Below are positions 42,747-51,193 of a stretch of DNA of 64,000 nucleotides, in pieces (position 1 is the first letter of the stretch; the number at the start of each line of letters is the position of its first letter). A model generated the notes under the pieces. The model did not search any database, had not been told where the DNA came from, and saw nothing but the letters and a program-made list of their open reading frames with translations. This stretch comes from Jongsikchunia kroppenstedtii DSM 45133 (lineage in GTDB: Bacteria > Actinomycetota > Actinomycetes > Mycobacteriales > Mycobacteriaceae): positions 46,519 to 110,518 of the forward strand of contig NZ_AQYG01000043.1 of the NCBI RefSeq assembly GCF_000380485.1. Direction: 5' to 3'. The translations under genes and the position numbers were made by a program.

Positions 42747-44358
42747 ACTGTCCTACGCGCAGGGCGAACCCGTGCCGGAACTGCTCGAAGTGACGATCGG
42801 TCGGTCGTTGGCCGCGACCGCGGAACGGTTCGGCGACAACGACGCGTTCGTCGACGTGACCGCCGGGGTGCGATACACCTATACCGAATTCTTGGCGCAG
42901 GCCAGGGCTTTGGCGTGCGGCATGCGCCGGGCCGGGCTGGGCGTTGGCGACCGCGTCGGCATCTGGTCGCCGAACCGCATCGAATGGCCGCTGGTGCAGT
43001 ACGCGACGGCCGAGCTCGGCGTCATCCTGGTGAACATCAATCCGGCCTATCGGTTGAATGAGCTCGAGTACGCGCTGACCCAGTCGTCGGTGGCCGCGAT
43101 CGTCGCGGCGCCGGAGTTCAAGGGTTCCGACTACGCGGGCATGATCGAGCAGGTCCGGCCGAACTGCCCGCAGCTGCGACATGTGGTGCTGCTGGACTCG
43201 CCGCTCTGGGCGGAGTGGAACGCCGAGCCGACCGCCGACGAACTCGCGGAGCTGGCACAGATCTCGGCCAGCCTGTCGGCCACCGATCCGATCAATATCC
43301 AGTACACGTCGGGAACTACGGGAAATCCCAAGGGCGCCACCCTGTCGCACCGCAACATCCTGAACAACGGCTACCTGGTCGGCGAGTTGTGCAACTACAC
43401 CGATCAGGACCGGATCTGTACTCCGGTGCCGTTCTATCACTGCTTCGGCATGGTGATGGGCAACCTCGCGGCGACCACCCACGGCGCGGCGATCGTCATC
43501 CCGTCGCCGGGCTTCGATCCGGCCGCGTCGCTGAAAGCCGTTGCGGACGAGCGCTGCACCAGTCTCTACGGCGTCCCGACGATGTTCATCGCCGAGCTCG
43601 CGCTGGGTGATTTCGACAGCTACGACCTGTCGAGCCTGCGGACCGGGATCATGGCCGGCTCGCCGTGCCCGGCCGAGGTGATGCGCAAGGTCATCGATCG
43701 GATGCACATGAGCGAGGTGTCGATCTGCTACGGCATGACCGAGACCTCGCCGGTATCCACACAGACCCGCGTCGACGACACCTTCGAACGTCGGGTCGGC
43801 ACGGTCGGCCGAGTCGGTCCGCATCTGGAGATCAAGATCGTCGACCCGGTGACCGGCGAGACGGTCGAGCGCGGCGGCACCGGCGAGTTCTGCACCCGCG
43901 GCTACAGCGTGATGAACGGTTACTGGGAGAACCCGGAAAAGACCGCGGAGGCAATCGATTCCGACGGTTGGATGCACACCGGTGACCTGGCGGTCATGGA
44001 CGACGCCGGCTACGTCCAGATCACCGGACGGATCAAGGACATGGTGATCCGCGGCGGCGAGAACATCTATCCCCGCGAGATCGAGGAATTCCTCTACGGC
44101 CACCCGGATATCGTCGATGCCCAGGTGATCGGCGTGCCCGACGAGAAGTACGGCGAAGAGTTGATGGTGTGGGTGCGGCTGCGCCCCGGGGCGCCGACGA
44201 TGGATGCGGATTCGCTGCGCGAGTACGCCTCCGGCCAGATCGCCCGACACAAGATTCCGCGGTACGTGCATGTCGTCGAGGACTTCCCGATGACCGTCAC
44301 GGGCAAGGTGCGCAAGGTGCAGATGCGACAGGAATCCATCGAAATCCTGGGTCTGTAG
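42739..44358 (+). CDS. Acyl-CoA synthetase (FadD35-like)
   Basis: AMP-forming ligase that activates a carboxylic acid to its CoA thioester. The 539 residues carry the P-loop [16 protein letters not shown] near 192-207, YGMTETSP near 335, the hinge [37 protein letters not shown] near 412-448 and the catalytic Lys in VTGKVRK near the end. ATG 42739 lies 8 nt after AGGAGG and overlaps the lyase gene by 8 bp. The corresponding mycobacterial operon contains fadD35. A likely substrate is a branched short-chain acid such as isovalerate, letting the cell enter the pathway without going through leucine. Confidence 0.9.
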   Translation: MPELSYAQGEPVPELLEVTIGRSLAATAERFGDNDAFVDVTAGVRYTYTEFLAQARALACGMRRAGLGVGDRVGIWSPNRIEWPLVQYATAELGVILVNINPAYRLNELEYALTQSSVAAIVAAPEFKGSDYAGMIEQVRPNCPQLRHVVLLDSPLWAEWNAEPTADELAELAQISASLSATDPINIQYTSGTTGNPKGATLSHRNILNNGYLVGELCNYTDQDRICTPVPFYHCFGMVMGNLAATTHGAAIVIPSPGFDPAASLKAVADERCTSLYGVPTMFIAELALGDFDSYDLSSLRTGIMAGSPCPAEVMRKVIDRMHMSEVSICYGMTETSPVSTQTRVDDTFERRVGTVGRVGPHLEIKIVDPVTGETVERGGTGEFCTRGYSVMNGYWENPEKTAEAIDSDGWMHTGDLAVMDDAGYVQITGRIKDMVIRGGENIYPREIEEFLYGHPDIVDAQVIGVPDEKYGEELMVWVRLRPGAPTMDADSLREYASGQIARHKIPRYVHVVEDFPMTVTGKVRKVQMRQESIEILGL

Positions 44359-44368
44359 GAGTAGCAGC

Positions 44369-46297
44369 GTGTCTCAGATCGATCGGCTCGCCGACCAGGT
44401 CGGCCACAGCCGGAACTACGGTGAATTGTGGCAGTGGTCGGTGGACCGGCCCGCCGAGTTCTGGCGGGCTCTCTGGGAGTTCTACGACCTGCGCGCCCTG
44501 GGCGGCACAGCGGTCGGCCCGGATGACGCCGACATCGTCGACGATGTACCGATGCCGGGGACCGGGTGGTTTCGCGGCGCTGCGGTGAACTATGTCGACC
44601 AGGTGCTACGGCATGTCGACGAGCGACCGGATGCCGTTGCGGTGGTGAGTATCTCCGAAGACGGTGGGCGCCGGACGCTGACCTGGGCGCAACTGCGCGA
44701 CCAGGTCGCATCGCTGTCGGAGGTCCTGCGCGAGCGGGGCGTGCGACAGGGAGACACCGTCGCCGCGTATCTACCGGATATCGGCGAGGCGGTCGTCGCG
44801 TTCCTGGCCAGCGCGGCGATCGGCGCGATCTGGTCGGGCTGCGGGCAGGACTATGCGCCCGAGGGCGCGGCCGGCCGGTTCGCCCAGCTGGAGCCGACGG
44901 TGCTCTTCTGTGCCGACGGATATCGATACGGCGGCAAGGACATCGACAAGCGCGCCGACTCGGCCGCGCTCGCATCACTGCTGCCATCGCTGAGTACGGT
45001 GGTGAGTATCGGTGCACCCGTGGGGGTCTCCGGCGAGCTGGACTTTGCGGATTGCGTCGGTCGGGACAGTGCGCAGCTGCGGTACGACCCGGTCGACTTC
45101 GCGCATCCGCTCTGGGTGCTGTTCAGTTCGGGCACCACCGGCAAGCCCAAGGGCATCGTGCACGGGCACGGCGGGGTGATCGTCGAACATCTGAAACAGG
45201 CCGGGCTGCATGCCGATATCGGTCCGGACGATGTTTTCTTCTGGCAGACCGCGCTGTCCTGGATGATGTGGAACTACCAGCTCGCGGGCCTGCTCGTGGG
45301 AGCGCAGATCGTCTGTTACAGCGGCCATCCGCTGTATCCCGACGCGGACCGGCTGTGGCAGATCCTGGAATCGGAGAGGGTCACGTTCTTCGGCACCAGC
45401 CCGGGGCAGCTGCAGGCGTCCCGCAAGGCCGGGCTGCGGCCGGGTGTCGACCACGACCTGTCGGCGCTGCGCACCCTCGGCAGTACCGGCTCGACACTCG
45501 CGGCCGACTTGTTCGGCTGGGTGGATGACAATGTGCGCCAGGGTATTCCGGTGTCGTCGGTGAGCGGTGGCACGGATGTGGTGTCGGCTTTCGCGGGCGG
45601 CAGCCCCGGCGTGCCGGTGGTCGCCGGCGAGCTTTCCTGCCGGTATCTCGGTGTGGCGCTGGAGAGCTGGTCCCCCGAGGGCGACCCGCTGGTCGACGAG
45701 GTCGGCGAGATGGTGATCACCACCCCGATGCCGTCGATGCCCGTGAAGTTCTGGAACGACCCGAACGGCAAGCGTTACCGGTCGGCTTATTTCGATCACG
45801 AGTGGGTAGATGGGCCGCGGCCGCATATCTGGCGGCATGGCGACTGGGTGACGGTGACCGATCGCGGTTCGCTGATCATTCACGGTCGCAGCGATGCCAC
45901 GTTGAATCGCAACGGAATCCGGATGGGCTCGGCCGACATCTACGAGGTCGTCGAGGGGATCGAGCAGATCGCCGAGGCGTTCGTCCTCGGTGTCGACGGG
46001 CCGGATGGTGCGTACTGGATGCCGCTGTTCGTGACCCTGGTTCCGGGGGCCGACCTCGACGACGATCTGGTGGCGCGGATCCGCCACGATGTGCGTACCA
46101 AATTGTCGCCACGGCATGTGCCGGACGAAGTCGTGGCCGCGCCGGGGATTCCGCATACCCGCACCGGCAAGAAGCTTGAGGTGCCGGTGACCGCGATGCT
46201 GGCCGGGCGATCCGATGTCGCCATCGATCCGCGCGCGGTCGACGATGTCGATCTGCTCGATTGGTATCGCGAACAGGGAGTGCGCCACCGCTGGTAG
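44369..46297 (+). CDS. Acetoacetyl-CoA synthetase
   Basis: AMP-forming ligase that activates acetoacetate, the product of HMG-CoA cleavage. The 642 residues follow the acetoacetate-CoA ligase plan: an N-terminal extension (NYGELWQWSVDRPAEFWRALWEF), SIWSG-type segment IGAIWSGCGQDYAPEGAAGRFAQLEPTVLF, P-loop LFSSGTTGKPKGIVHGHGG, TSPGQLQASRKAGLRPG, and the C-terminal core GDWVTVTDRGSLIIHGRSDATLNRNGIRMGSADIY with catalytic Lys in HTRTGKKLEVP. GTG start after AGGAG. It takes the place that the ScoA/ScoB CoA transferase has in M. tuberculosis, and completes the pathway to acetoacetyl-CoA. Confidence 0.93.
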   Translation: MSQIDRLADQVGHSRNYGELWQWSVDRPAEFWRALWEFYDLRALGGTAVGPDDADIVDDVPMPGTGWFRGAAVNYVDQVLRHVDERPDAVAVVSISEDGGRRTLTWAQLRDQVASLSEVLRERGVRQGDTVAAYLPDIGEAVVAFLASAAIGAIWSGCGQDYAPEGAAGRFAQLEPTVLFCADGYRYGGKDIDKRADSAALASLLPSLSTVVSIGAPVGVSGELDFADCVGRDSAQLRYDPVDFAHPLWVLFSSGTTGKPKGIVHGHGGVIVEHLKQAGLHADIGPDDVFFWQTALSWMMWNYQLAGLLVGAQIVCYSGHPLYPDADRLWQILESERVTFFGTSPGQLQASRKAGLRPGVDHDLSALRTLGSTGSTLAADLFGWVDDNVRQGIPVSSVSGGTDVVSAFAGGSPGVPVVAGELSCRYLGVALESWSPEGDPLVDEVGEMVITTPMPSMPVKFWNDPNGKRYRSAYFDHEWVDGPRPHIWRHGDWVTVTDRGSLIIHGRSDATLNRNGIRMGSADIYEVVEGIEQIAEAFVLGVDGPDGAYWMPLFVTLVPGADLDDDLVARIRHDVRTKLSPRHVPDEVVAAPGIPHTRTGKKLEVPVTAMLAGRSDVAIDPRAVDDVDLLDWYREQGVRHRW

Positions 46298-46436
46298 TCG
46301 GTCAGTCGGCGGACTTCTGCGCCCGGGTTGTCGCGATACCTTGCCACCGCGCCGTTCTGTATTAGCGTGGGCAGTCGGATGCGGCCGGCCCGAGATTCGG
46401 GCGCGGCATGATCAGACGTCGAGCAGGGGAGTTCGA

Positions 46437-47477
46437 ATGACTTACCAACCAGGCGGTTCCGGCTACGGCGAGCACCAGCAGCCGGCCTACGGGCAGCAGC
46501 CACAGCAGCAATACCCACCGCAGCAGGGTCAGCAGTACGCGGGCCAGCAGCAGTACGGCTATGGCCAGTACGGCGGTTACCCGCAGCCGGCACGCCAGGG
46601 CCTGCCGGTGAATCTCTGGCAGTACCTGGTCTACGGCCTCGGCGTCCTCGGCCTGGTCAACCTGTTCATCGGGTTCGCGCCCGCGTATGACACCAAGGGC
46701 CACGACATCAACGGCAACAACCTCTATCAGGTCGGCTATGTGGCGCCGCTCGTCATCCTCGCCGCCGCCGGCTTGATCGCGGCTGCCTCTCTGCTTCCCA
46801 AGCAGACGAAGCCGACCGGCGCGGTCGCGGCCCTGTCGATCGTCGGCGCGGTGGTGGCGTTGTTCATCCTGGTGACCGACAACGTCTATCTGACGATCTT
46901 GACCGGCAGCTTCGGCGGCGACAGCGGCGATACGCATCCGGACGCCGGCATCGGCGCCATCCTGCTGGTGGTCTTCGGATTCGTCCAGGCCGCGCTCGCA
47001 GTCGCTTGGCTGCTCGTCGAGGCCGGCGTGATCAAGACCGGTCCGGCGGCTCCGCAGGGTCCCGATGTCTACGCCCAACAGCTCGCGGCCCAGCAGGCGG
47101 CGGCACAGCAGGCCGCGGCGCAGCAGCAGGCGGGCGGCCAGCAGTACGGCCAGCAGGCGCAGACCTACGGCCAGGCCGCCGGTGCCGGATATGGCCAGAC
47201 CACGGCGGTCGGCTACGGGCAGTCGTCGGCTCCGACCACCGCGACCCCGACTCCGGCTCCGCAGTCTGCGCAGTCGTCGGCCACGCCGTACAGCCAGTCG
47301 GCGTCGCCGGTCGCCGACGATGCGGAAGCCGGTACGTCGATCATCAGCACTGCCGGCACCGCGGCCGCGGCCACCGGTGACGAGGCGACGACCGCTATCG
47401 GCGGCCTCGGCCAGCACTCGGCGCCGGCCGCGGCCGACGACGCTGCGGACAAGCTGGAGAAGCCGGAAGGCCAGTAA
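46437..47477 (+). CDS. Rv0954-like membrane protein (DUF5336)
   Basis: 346 residues: a Gln/Tyr/Gly-rich cytoplasmic head of about 55 residues, four membrane helices (about 60-83, 97-118, 123-145 and 160-185), then a 150-residue low-complexity tail of Gln/Ala and Ser/Thr/Pro repeats. This matches the recalled mycobacterial Rv0954 (34-kDa antigen-like) protein, which is linked to the cell-division or envelope apparatus but has no enzymatic motif. GGGGAG precedes ATG 46437. In M. tuberculosis it follows sucD closely; here about 25 kb of other genes lie between. Confidence 0.85.
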   Translation: MTYQPGGSGYGEHQQPAYGQQPQQQYPPQQGQQYAGQQQYGYGQYGGYPQPARQGLPVNLWQYLVYGLGVLGLVNLFIGFAPAYDTKGHDINGNNLYQVGYVAPLVILAAAGLIAAASLLPKQTKPTGAVAALSIVGAVVALFILVTDNVYLTILTGSFGGDSGDTHPDAGIGAILLVVFGFVQAALAVAWLLVEAGVIKTGPAAPQGPDVYAQQLAAQQAAAQQAAAQQQAGGQQYGQQAQTYGQAAGAGYGQTTAVGYGQSSAPTTATPTPAPQSAQSSATPYSQSASPVADDAEAGTSIISTAGTAAAATGDEATTAIGGLGQHSAPAAADDAADKLEKPEGQ

Positions 47478-47585
47478 CCAGCCCCAGAAGTAGATCCGCA
47501 TCTCAATCCAGCGACCCCCGGCTGCGACCCTGTGCGCCGAGGCCGACACCTTGCGAATGGTGCGTACGTCACCAATACGCGTCGG

Positions 47586-47605
47586 CCCGGCGCGCCTGCG
47601 CCGGG
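47586..47605. terminator. Hairpin between the Rv0954- and Rv0955-like genes
   Basis: CCCGGCGC-GCCT-GCGCCGGG, perfect 8-bp stem. It lies 14 bp before ATG 47619, so it may be a leader structure rather than a terminator of the preceding gene. Confidence 0.4.
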
Positions 47606-47618
47606 GGTCGCTGCATCG

Positions 47619-49169
47619 ATGCCACGCTCGAAAGTGATGTCATCACCACGGAACGGTTCCAGCGCGTCGCGACTACGGGCATTGCGTAATGCCCGGGGAG
47701 CGCGGGCGCATCAGGAGGCGACGACGGCCCGGTCCCTGATGACCGTGGCCTTCGGGGTGCCGGTGACGGCGCTGGTGATCCTCGCCGTGTTCGGCGCGGT
47801 GGTGCTGCTCGCCGCGCACGAGGGGCTCGGGTCGCTGGCATCGGTGGTGAGTGGAATGTGGCTCGCCAGTCACCAGGTGCCCGTCTCGATCACCGAAGTC
47901 ACCATCGGCATCCTGCCGCTGGCGCCCACTCTGCTGCTGGCCGCCGGCACCGCGCGGACCGTCCGCCGTCACAGCGCCGAGCGCGCGAACCAGGACCTGC
48001 TGCCGCTGCTGATCTCCGCTCTCGGAGGCCCGCTGCTCATCACCGCGGTGTCGCTGGCCGTGCTGATGGATGCGGCGTCCACCGACCCGGTTCAGAGCCC
48101 GAATGCGCTGCTGTCATTCGGCTGGACCGTCGCCGTGCACGGCATCGGCATCGCGTTCGCGCTGGCACCGCGGTGGTTCGGCCTACTGGTCCGGCGACTG
48201 CATATCGCGCCCGACGCGATTCGGGCAATGCGCAGCGGTGCGTTGGCATTCGGCATCGTCCTGGGCGGCGCGGCGATCGTCGTCGTGATTCGTCTGGTGC
48301 TGCGGTTCAGCACTGCCCGCGAGATGTTCGGGACCGGCAACTCGGCCCTCGGTTATCTCGGTCTCCTGGTCCTGTCCCTGCTGTATCTGCCGAACATCGT
48401 GATCGGCACGGCCGGAGTGCTGGTCGGCGCCAACGCGCATGTGGGGCCGGTGACCGCGGATCTGTTCAACCCGCACGCTGGTCAGGTGCCGCCGCTGCCG
48501 ATTCTGTCGGTGCTGCCGGCGGGCTCGGCCGTGTATGCGCCGCTGCTGTTCGTCGTAGCCCTCGTCGCGGCGGTGTGGCTGGGTCGGGAGGCCGACGGCT
48601 GGTCGCTGGGTGCCCGGGTGCGCGCGGTGCTGATCGCCGCCGGCGCCGCCGCGACCTTGATGGTGCTCGCGGCCGTCTTGGCGGGCGGTGAGCTCGGCGT
48701 CCTGGGCACGGCCGGTGTGAACATCCCGGCCGCCGGCGTGTTCATGTTCTGCTGGCTGGGCGCGGGCGGCACTCTCGCCACCGTCGTTCTCGGTCGGGAC
48801 GGCGTGCGGCCGCGCGGGGCGCCCAGCTGGGAGGACGAGACGTCGCTGCCGCGCCCGGCGGTCGACGAGATCGAAGACGCCGCACAGTCTCCGGAACCGG
48901 CGTTCGAGGACGAGGTGGAGCCGGAATTCGCCGGCGAGGATCCGGCCGATTCGACCGGGCCGGCCTATCTGACCGGGTCGGCCCAGGCGACCGAGCCAGA
49001 CAGCGCGGTCGAGGTCGACGAGGAGGTCGTCACCGAGCCGTTCGATCGCGCCGACGAGGCTCCGCGGGAGTCGGCGGAGCGGCAGACCGGCTCGGCGCCA
49101 ATCGATTTCGACATCGACGAGGATATCGACGATGCGGATATCGATCTGATTCTCCGCAACAAGAACTAG
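47619..49169 (+). CDS. Rv0955-like integral membrane protein (DUF6350)
   Basis: About 516 residues with ten or so membrane helices between residues 45 and 395, followed by a strongly acidic disordered tail of about 120 residues ending in DIDEDIDDADIDLILRNKN. This matches the DUF6350 membrane protein encoded just upstream of purN across the Mycobacteriales; its role is unknown. The start is uncertain: ATG 47619 is chosen, while ATG 47637 and an upstream in-frame start at 47532 remain possible because no strong ribosome-binding site is seen. Two accessory genes sets separate it from purN here. Confidence 0.85.
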   Translation: MPRSKVMSSPRNGSSASRLRALRNARGARAHQEATTARSLMTVAFGVPVTALVILAVFGAVVLLAAHEGLGSLASVVSGMWLASHQVPVSITEVTIGILPLAPTLLLAAGTARTVRRHSAERANQDLLPLLISALGGPLLITAVSLAVLMDAASTDPVQSPNALLSFGWTVAVHGIGIAFALAPRWFGLLVRRLHIAPDAIRAMRSGALAFGIVLGGAAIVVVIRLVLRFSTAREMFGTGNSALGYLGLLVLSLLYLPNIVIGTAGVLVGANAHVGPVTADLFNPHAGQVPPLPILSVLPAGSAVYAPLLFVVALVAAVWLGREADGWSLGARVRAVLIAAGAAATLMVLAAVLAGGELGVLGTAGVNIPAAGVFMFCWLGAGGTLATVVLGRDGVRPRGAPSWEDETSLPRPAVDEIEDAAQSPEPAFEDEVEPEFAGEDPADSTGPAYLTGSAQATEPDSAVEVDEEVVTEPFDRADEAPRESAERQTGSAPIDFDIDEDIDDADIDLILRNKN

Positions 49170-49198
49170 ACGATCTCCGCCTGCCGTAACCCCGATCT

Positions 49199-49213
49199 GC
49201 AACTAATGGTTGC
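49199..49213. promoter_or_regulatory. ArsR operator O1, module 1
   Basis: GCAACTAATGGTTGC, a near-palindrome (arms GCAACY/GGTTGC), overlapping the -35 of the promoter at 49210-49238. Confidence 0.65.
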
Positions 49214-49238
49214 GTATGCCCGCCATGCGCGCTAGCGT
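49210..49238 (+). promoter_or_regulatory. Promoter of ArsR-SRPBCC module 1
   Basis: TTGCGT and TAGCGT with an ideal 17-nt spacer, enclosed by the two operators. Confidence 0.6.
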
Positions 49239-49243
49239 CATAT

Positions 49244-49258
49244 GCAACCAATGGTTGC
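49244..49258. promoter_or_regulatory. ArsR operator O2, module 1
   Basis: GCAACCAATGGTTGC with perfect 6-bp arms, 45 bp downstream of O1 and covering the expected transcription start. Confidence 0.65.
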
Positions 49259-49271
49259 GAAAGGACAAGAC

Positions 49272-49733
49272 ATGGAAACCACCGAACTGCAGTACAGCAA
49301 GATCGAGCGCGAGATCCGGATCGCCGCGTCGCCGGAGGTCGTCTACCGCGTGGTCAGCACGCCCGAGCACATCGCCACCTGGTGGTCGGATGAGGCGTCG
49401 ATCGACGCCGACGGCGTCGGCGAGGTGGCCTGGGCCCGCGGCGATGCCGACGAGCACATCGAGGGCCTGGTCGTCGTGGAGGAACAGCCGCCGAACCTCT
49501 TCGCCTTTCGCTGGATCTATGACGACTGCGTCGCCGGGCGCGGGACGTCGCTGCTGGTCACCATGCGTATCGAGGCCGACGGCGAGGGGAGCGTGCTGCG
49601 CCTGACCGAGTCCGGTTTCCGCGACAAGGGTTGGGACGACGACATGCTGGCCAGCCAGTACCGCGGCCACGAGGACGGCTGGAACCTGCATCTGCCCGAC
49701 CTGGCCGCCTACGCCGCGAAGGTCGGCCGATGA
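49272..49733 (+). CDS. SRPBCC (AHSA1-type) protein, module 1
   Basis: 153-residue single-domain START/Bet v1-like protein of the AHSA1 group, a helix-grip fold with a hydrophobic cavity. The family look is clear in REIRIAASPEVVYRVVSTPEHIATWW, LFAFRWIYDD and VLRLTESGFRDKGW...GWNLHLPDL. AAGGA lies before ATG 49272. The following ArsR gene overlaps by ATGA, and a second SRPBCC gene comes after it. ArsR plus AHSA1 protein is a recurrent but poorly understood pair, thought to respond to hydrophobic small molecules. Confidence 0.88.
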   Translation: METTELQYSKIEREIRIAASPEVVYRVVSTPEHIATWWSDEASIDADGVGEVAWARGDADEHIEGLVVVEEQPPNLFAFRWIYDDCVAGRGTSLLVTMRIEADGEGSVLRLTESGFRDKGWDDDMLASQYRGHEDGWNLHLPDLAAYAAKVGR

Positions 49734-50077
49734 CGCTTCCGGGGGCCGTCGACGACGACTTGTGGTCCGCGATCGGTGAGCCGACCCGCCGACGCGTCGT
49801 CGACCTGTTGCTCGCCGGTGGTCCGGGCACCGCGACCAGCCTGTGCGCGCAGTTGCCGGTGACCCGGCAGGCGGTCAGCAAACATCTGGGCGTCCTCGAC
49901 CGCGCGGGTCTGGTGCATTCGGCGCCGGCGGGCCGCGAACGCCGCTACGAGGTGGACCCGGGCCAGCTGGCGCGGGCCGTCGCGCAGCTCAACGACGTCG
50001 GCAACGCGTGGGACGCCCGGCTGCGGCGCATCAAGCGCATCGCCGAGGCCATCGAGAAACAACAGTCGAAGAAGTGA
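49730..50077 (+). CDS. ArsR-family repressor, module 1
   Basis: 115-residue winged-helix repressor: WSAIGEPTRRRVVDLLLAGG at the start, recognition helix in LPVTRQAVSKHLGVLDRAGLV (about 48-68) and the wing ERRYEVDPG. The cysteine pattern of metal-sensing ArsR proteins is absent (only one Cys), so it is of the non-metal type that goes with SRPBCC partners. It overlaps the first SRPBCC gene by ATGA and precedes the second by 20 bp. Its probable sites are the paired operators at 49199 and 49244. Confidence 0.9.
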   Translation: MTLPGAVDDDLWSAIGEPTRRRVVDLLLAGGPGTATSLCAQLPVTRQAVSKHLGVLDRAGLVHSAPAGRERRYEVDPGQLARAVAQLNDVGNAWDARLRRIKRIAEAIEKQQSKK

Positions 50078-50097
50078 CACGAGGGAAGTGGGAAGAC

Positions 50098-50538
50098 ATG
50101 CACGACATCAGGCATCTAGTGGGAGTGCGGGCCGCACCGGAGGACGTGTATCGGGCGCTTGCCACGATCGACGGACTGGCCGGTTGGTGGACCGAGCAGA
50201 CCAGCGGATCGGCCGAGGCCGGCGGAACGATCGACTTCCGCTTCCCCAACGGCGCATTCGCCATGAAGGTCGTCGATCAGGTTCCGGGCCGATCGGTGCG
50301 CTGGACGGTCATCGACGGTCCCGAGGAATGGGTCGGCACGGAGATCCGCTGGGATCTGCGCCAGGAAGACGACTTCACGAAGCTGGTGTTCACGCATGCC
50401 GGCTGGCGCGAGCCGGTCGAGTTCATGCACCACTGCAGCACCAAGTGGGCGGTGTACATCCTGAGTCTCAAGCAGCTGGTCGAGACCGGCACGGGCGCGC
50501 CGTCGCCGCATGACCCGAAGATCGACAGTTGGGATTGA
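50098..50538 (+). CDS. Second SRPBCC (AHSA1-type) protein, module 1
   Basis: 146 residues, same superfamily as the product of the first gene of this module but clearly diverged: VGVRAAPEDVYRALATIDGLAGWWTEQTSG at the N-terminus, an acidic middle and KLVFTHAGWREPVEFMHHCSTKWAVYILSLKQLVE at the C-terminus, which is the typical long helix. ATG 50098 follows a GGGAAGTGGGAAG purine run. Two SRPBCC proteins around one ArsR gene suggest that they bind related ligands or form a heterodimer (inference). Confidence 0.87.
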   Translation: MHDIRHLVGVRAAPEDVYRALATIDGLAGWWTEQTSGSAEAGGTIDFRFPNGAFAMKVVDQVPGRSVRWTVIDGPEEWVGTEIRWDLRQEDDFTKLVFTHAGWREPVEFMHHCSTKWAVYILSLKQLVETGTGAPSPHDPKIDSWD

Positions 50539-50568
50539 ACAGGTAGTCGGGATTGAACTGGGGGTTGT

Positions 50569-50574
50569 TAGGCT
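50569..50574 (+). promoter_or_regulatory. TAGGCT -10 hexamer for purN
   Basis: Ends 7 nt before GTG 50582 and supports that start over frames running upstream. Confidence 0.5.
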
Positions 50575-50581
50575 CATCGGC

Positions 50582-51193
50582 GTGAATACGCCATCCCGTC
50601 AGATCGTGGTGATGGCGTCCGGTACCGGTTCGCTGCTGGCCTCCTTGCTCGAGGCTGCCGATCGCCCGGACTTTCCGGCCCGTATCGCGGCCGTCGTCAC
50701 CGATCGTGAATGCCGAGCCCAGAAGCTCGCCGACGACCGCGGAATCGCCTCCGCGGTCGTTTCGCTGCGTGACTACCCGGACCGTGCGGCCTGGGGCAAG
50801 GCGCTGCTCGACGAGGTGTCCCGGCATCAGCCCGACTTCATCGTCGCCGCCGGCTTCATGAAGATCCTCGACGGCGAGTTCATCGGTCGTTACCGCAACC
50901 GGATCATCAACGCGCACCCGGCGCTGCTGCCGTCGTTCCCCGGGGCGCGCGCGGTCGCGGACGCCCTGGCGCATGGCGTCCGGGTCACCGGCTCGACGAT
51001 CCATCTGGTCGATGACGGCGTCGACACCGGGCCGATCCTGGCGCAGGAGCCGGTGATCATTCGGCCCGACGACGACGAGCAGACGCTGCACGAGCGGATC
51101 AAGGCCGTCGAACGCGACCTGCTGGTCCGGGTCGTCACCGATTTCGCCACCAAAAGCATTGATATCCAAGGACGAAAGGCGCGCTTGCTGTGA
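50582..51193 (+). CDS. purN: Phosphoribosylglycinamide formyltransferase
   Basis: Third step of de novo purine synthesis: transfers a formyl group from 10-formyl-THF to GAR. The 203 residues hold the substrate loop [15 protein letters not shown] (actinobacterial form, with Leu where many bacteria have Asn), [11 protein letters not shown], the catalytic Asn and His in [14 protein letters not shown] (His at about 119), and the catalytic Asp in [11 protein letters not shown]. The leaderless-type promoter just upstream fixes the start at GTG 50582. The stop overlaps the purH start by GTGA, so the two steps are translationally coupled. Confidence 0.96.
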   Translation: MNTPSRQIVVMASGTGSLLASLLEAADRPDFPARIAAVVTDRECRAQKLADDRGIASAVVSLRDYPDRAAWGKALLDEVSRHQPDFIVAAGFMKILDGEFIGRYRNRIINAHPALLPSFPGARAVADALAHGVRVTGSTIHLVDDGVDTGPILAQEPVIIRPDDDEQTLHERIKAVERDLLVRVVTDFATKSIDIQGRKARLL

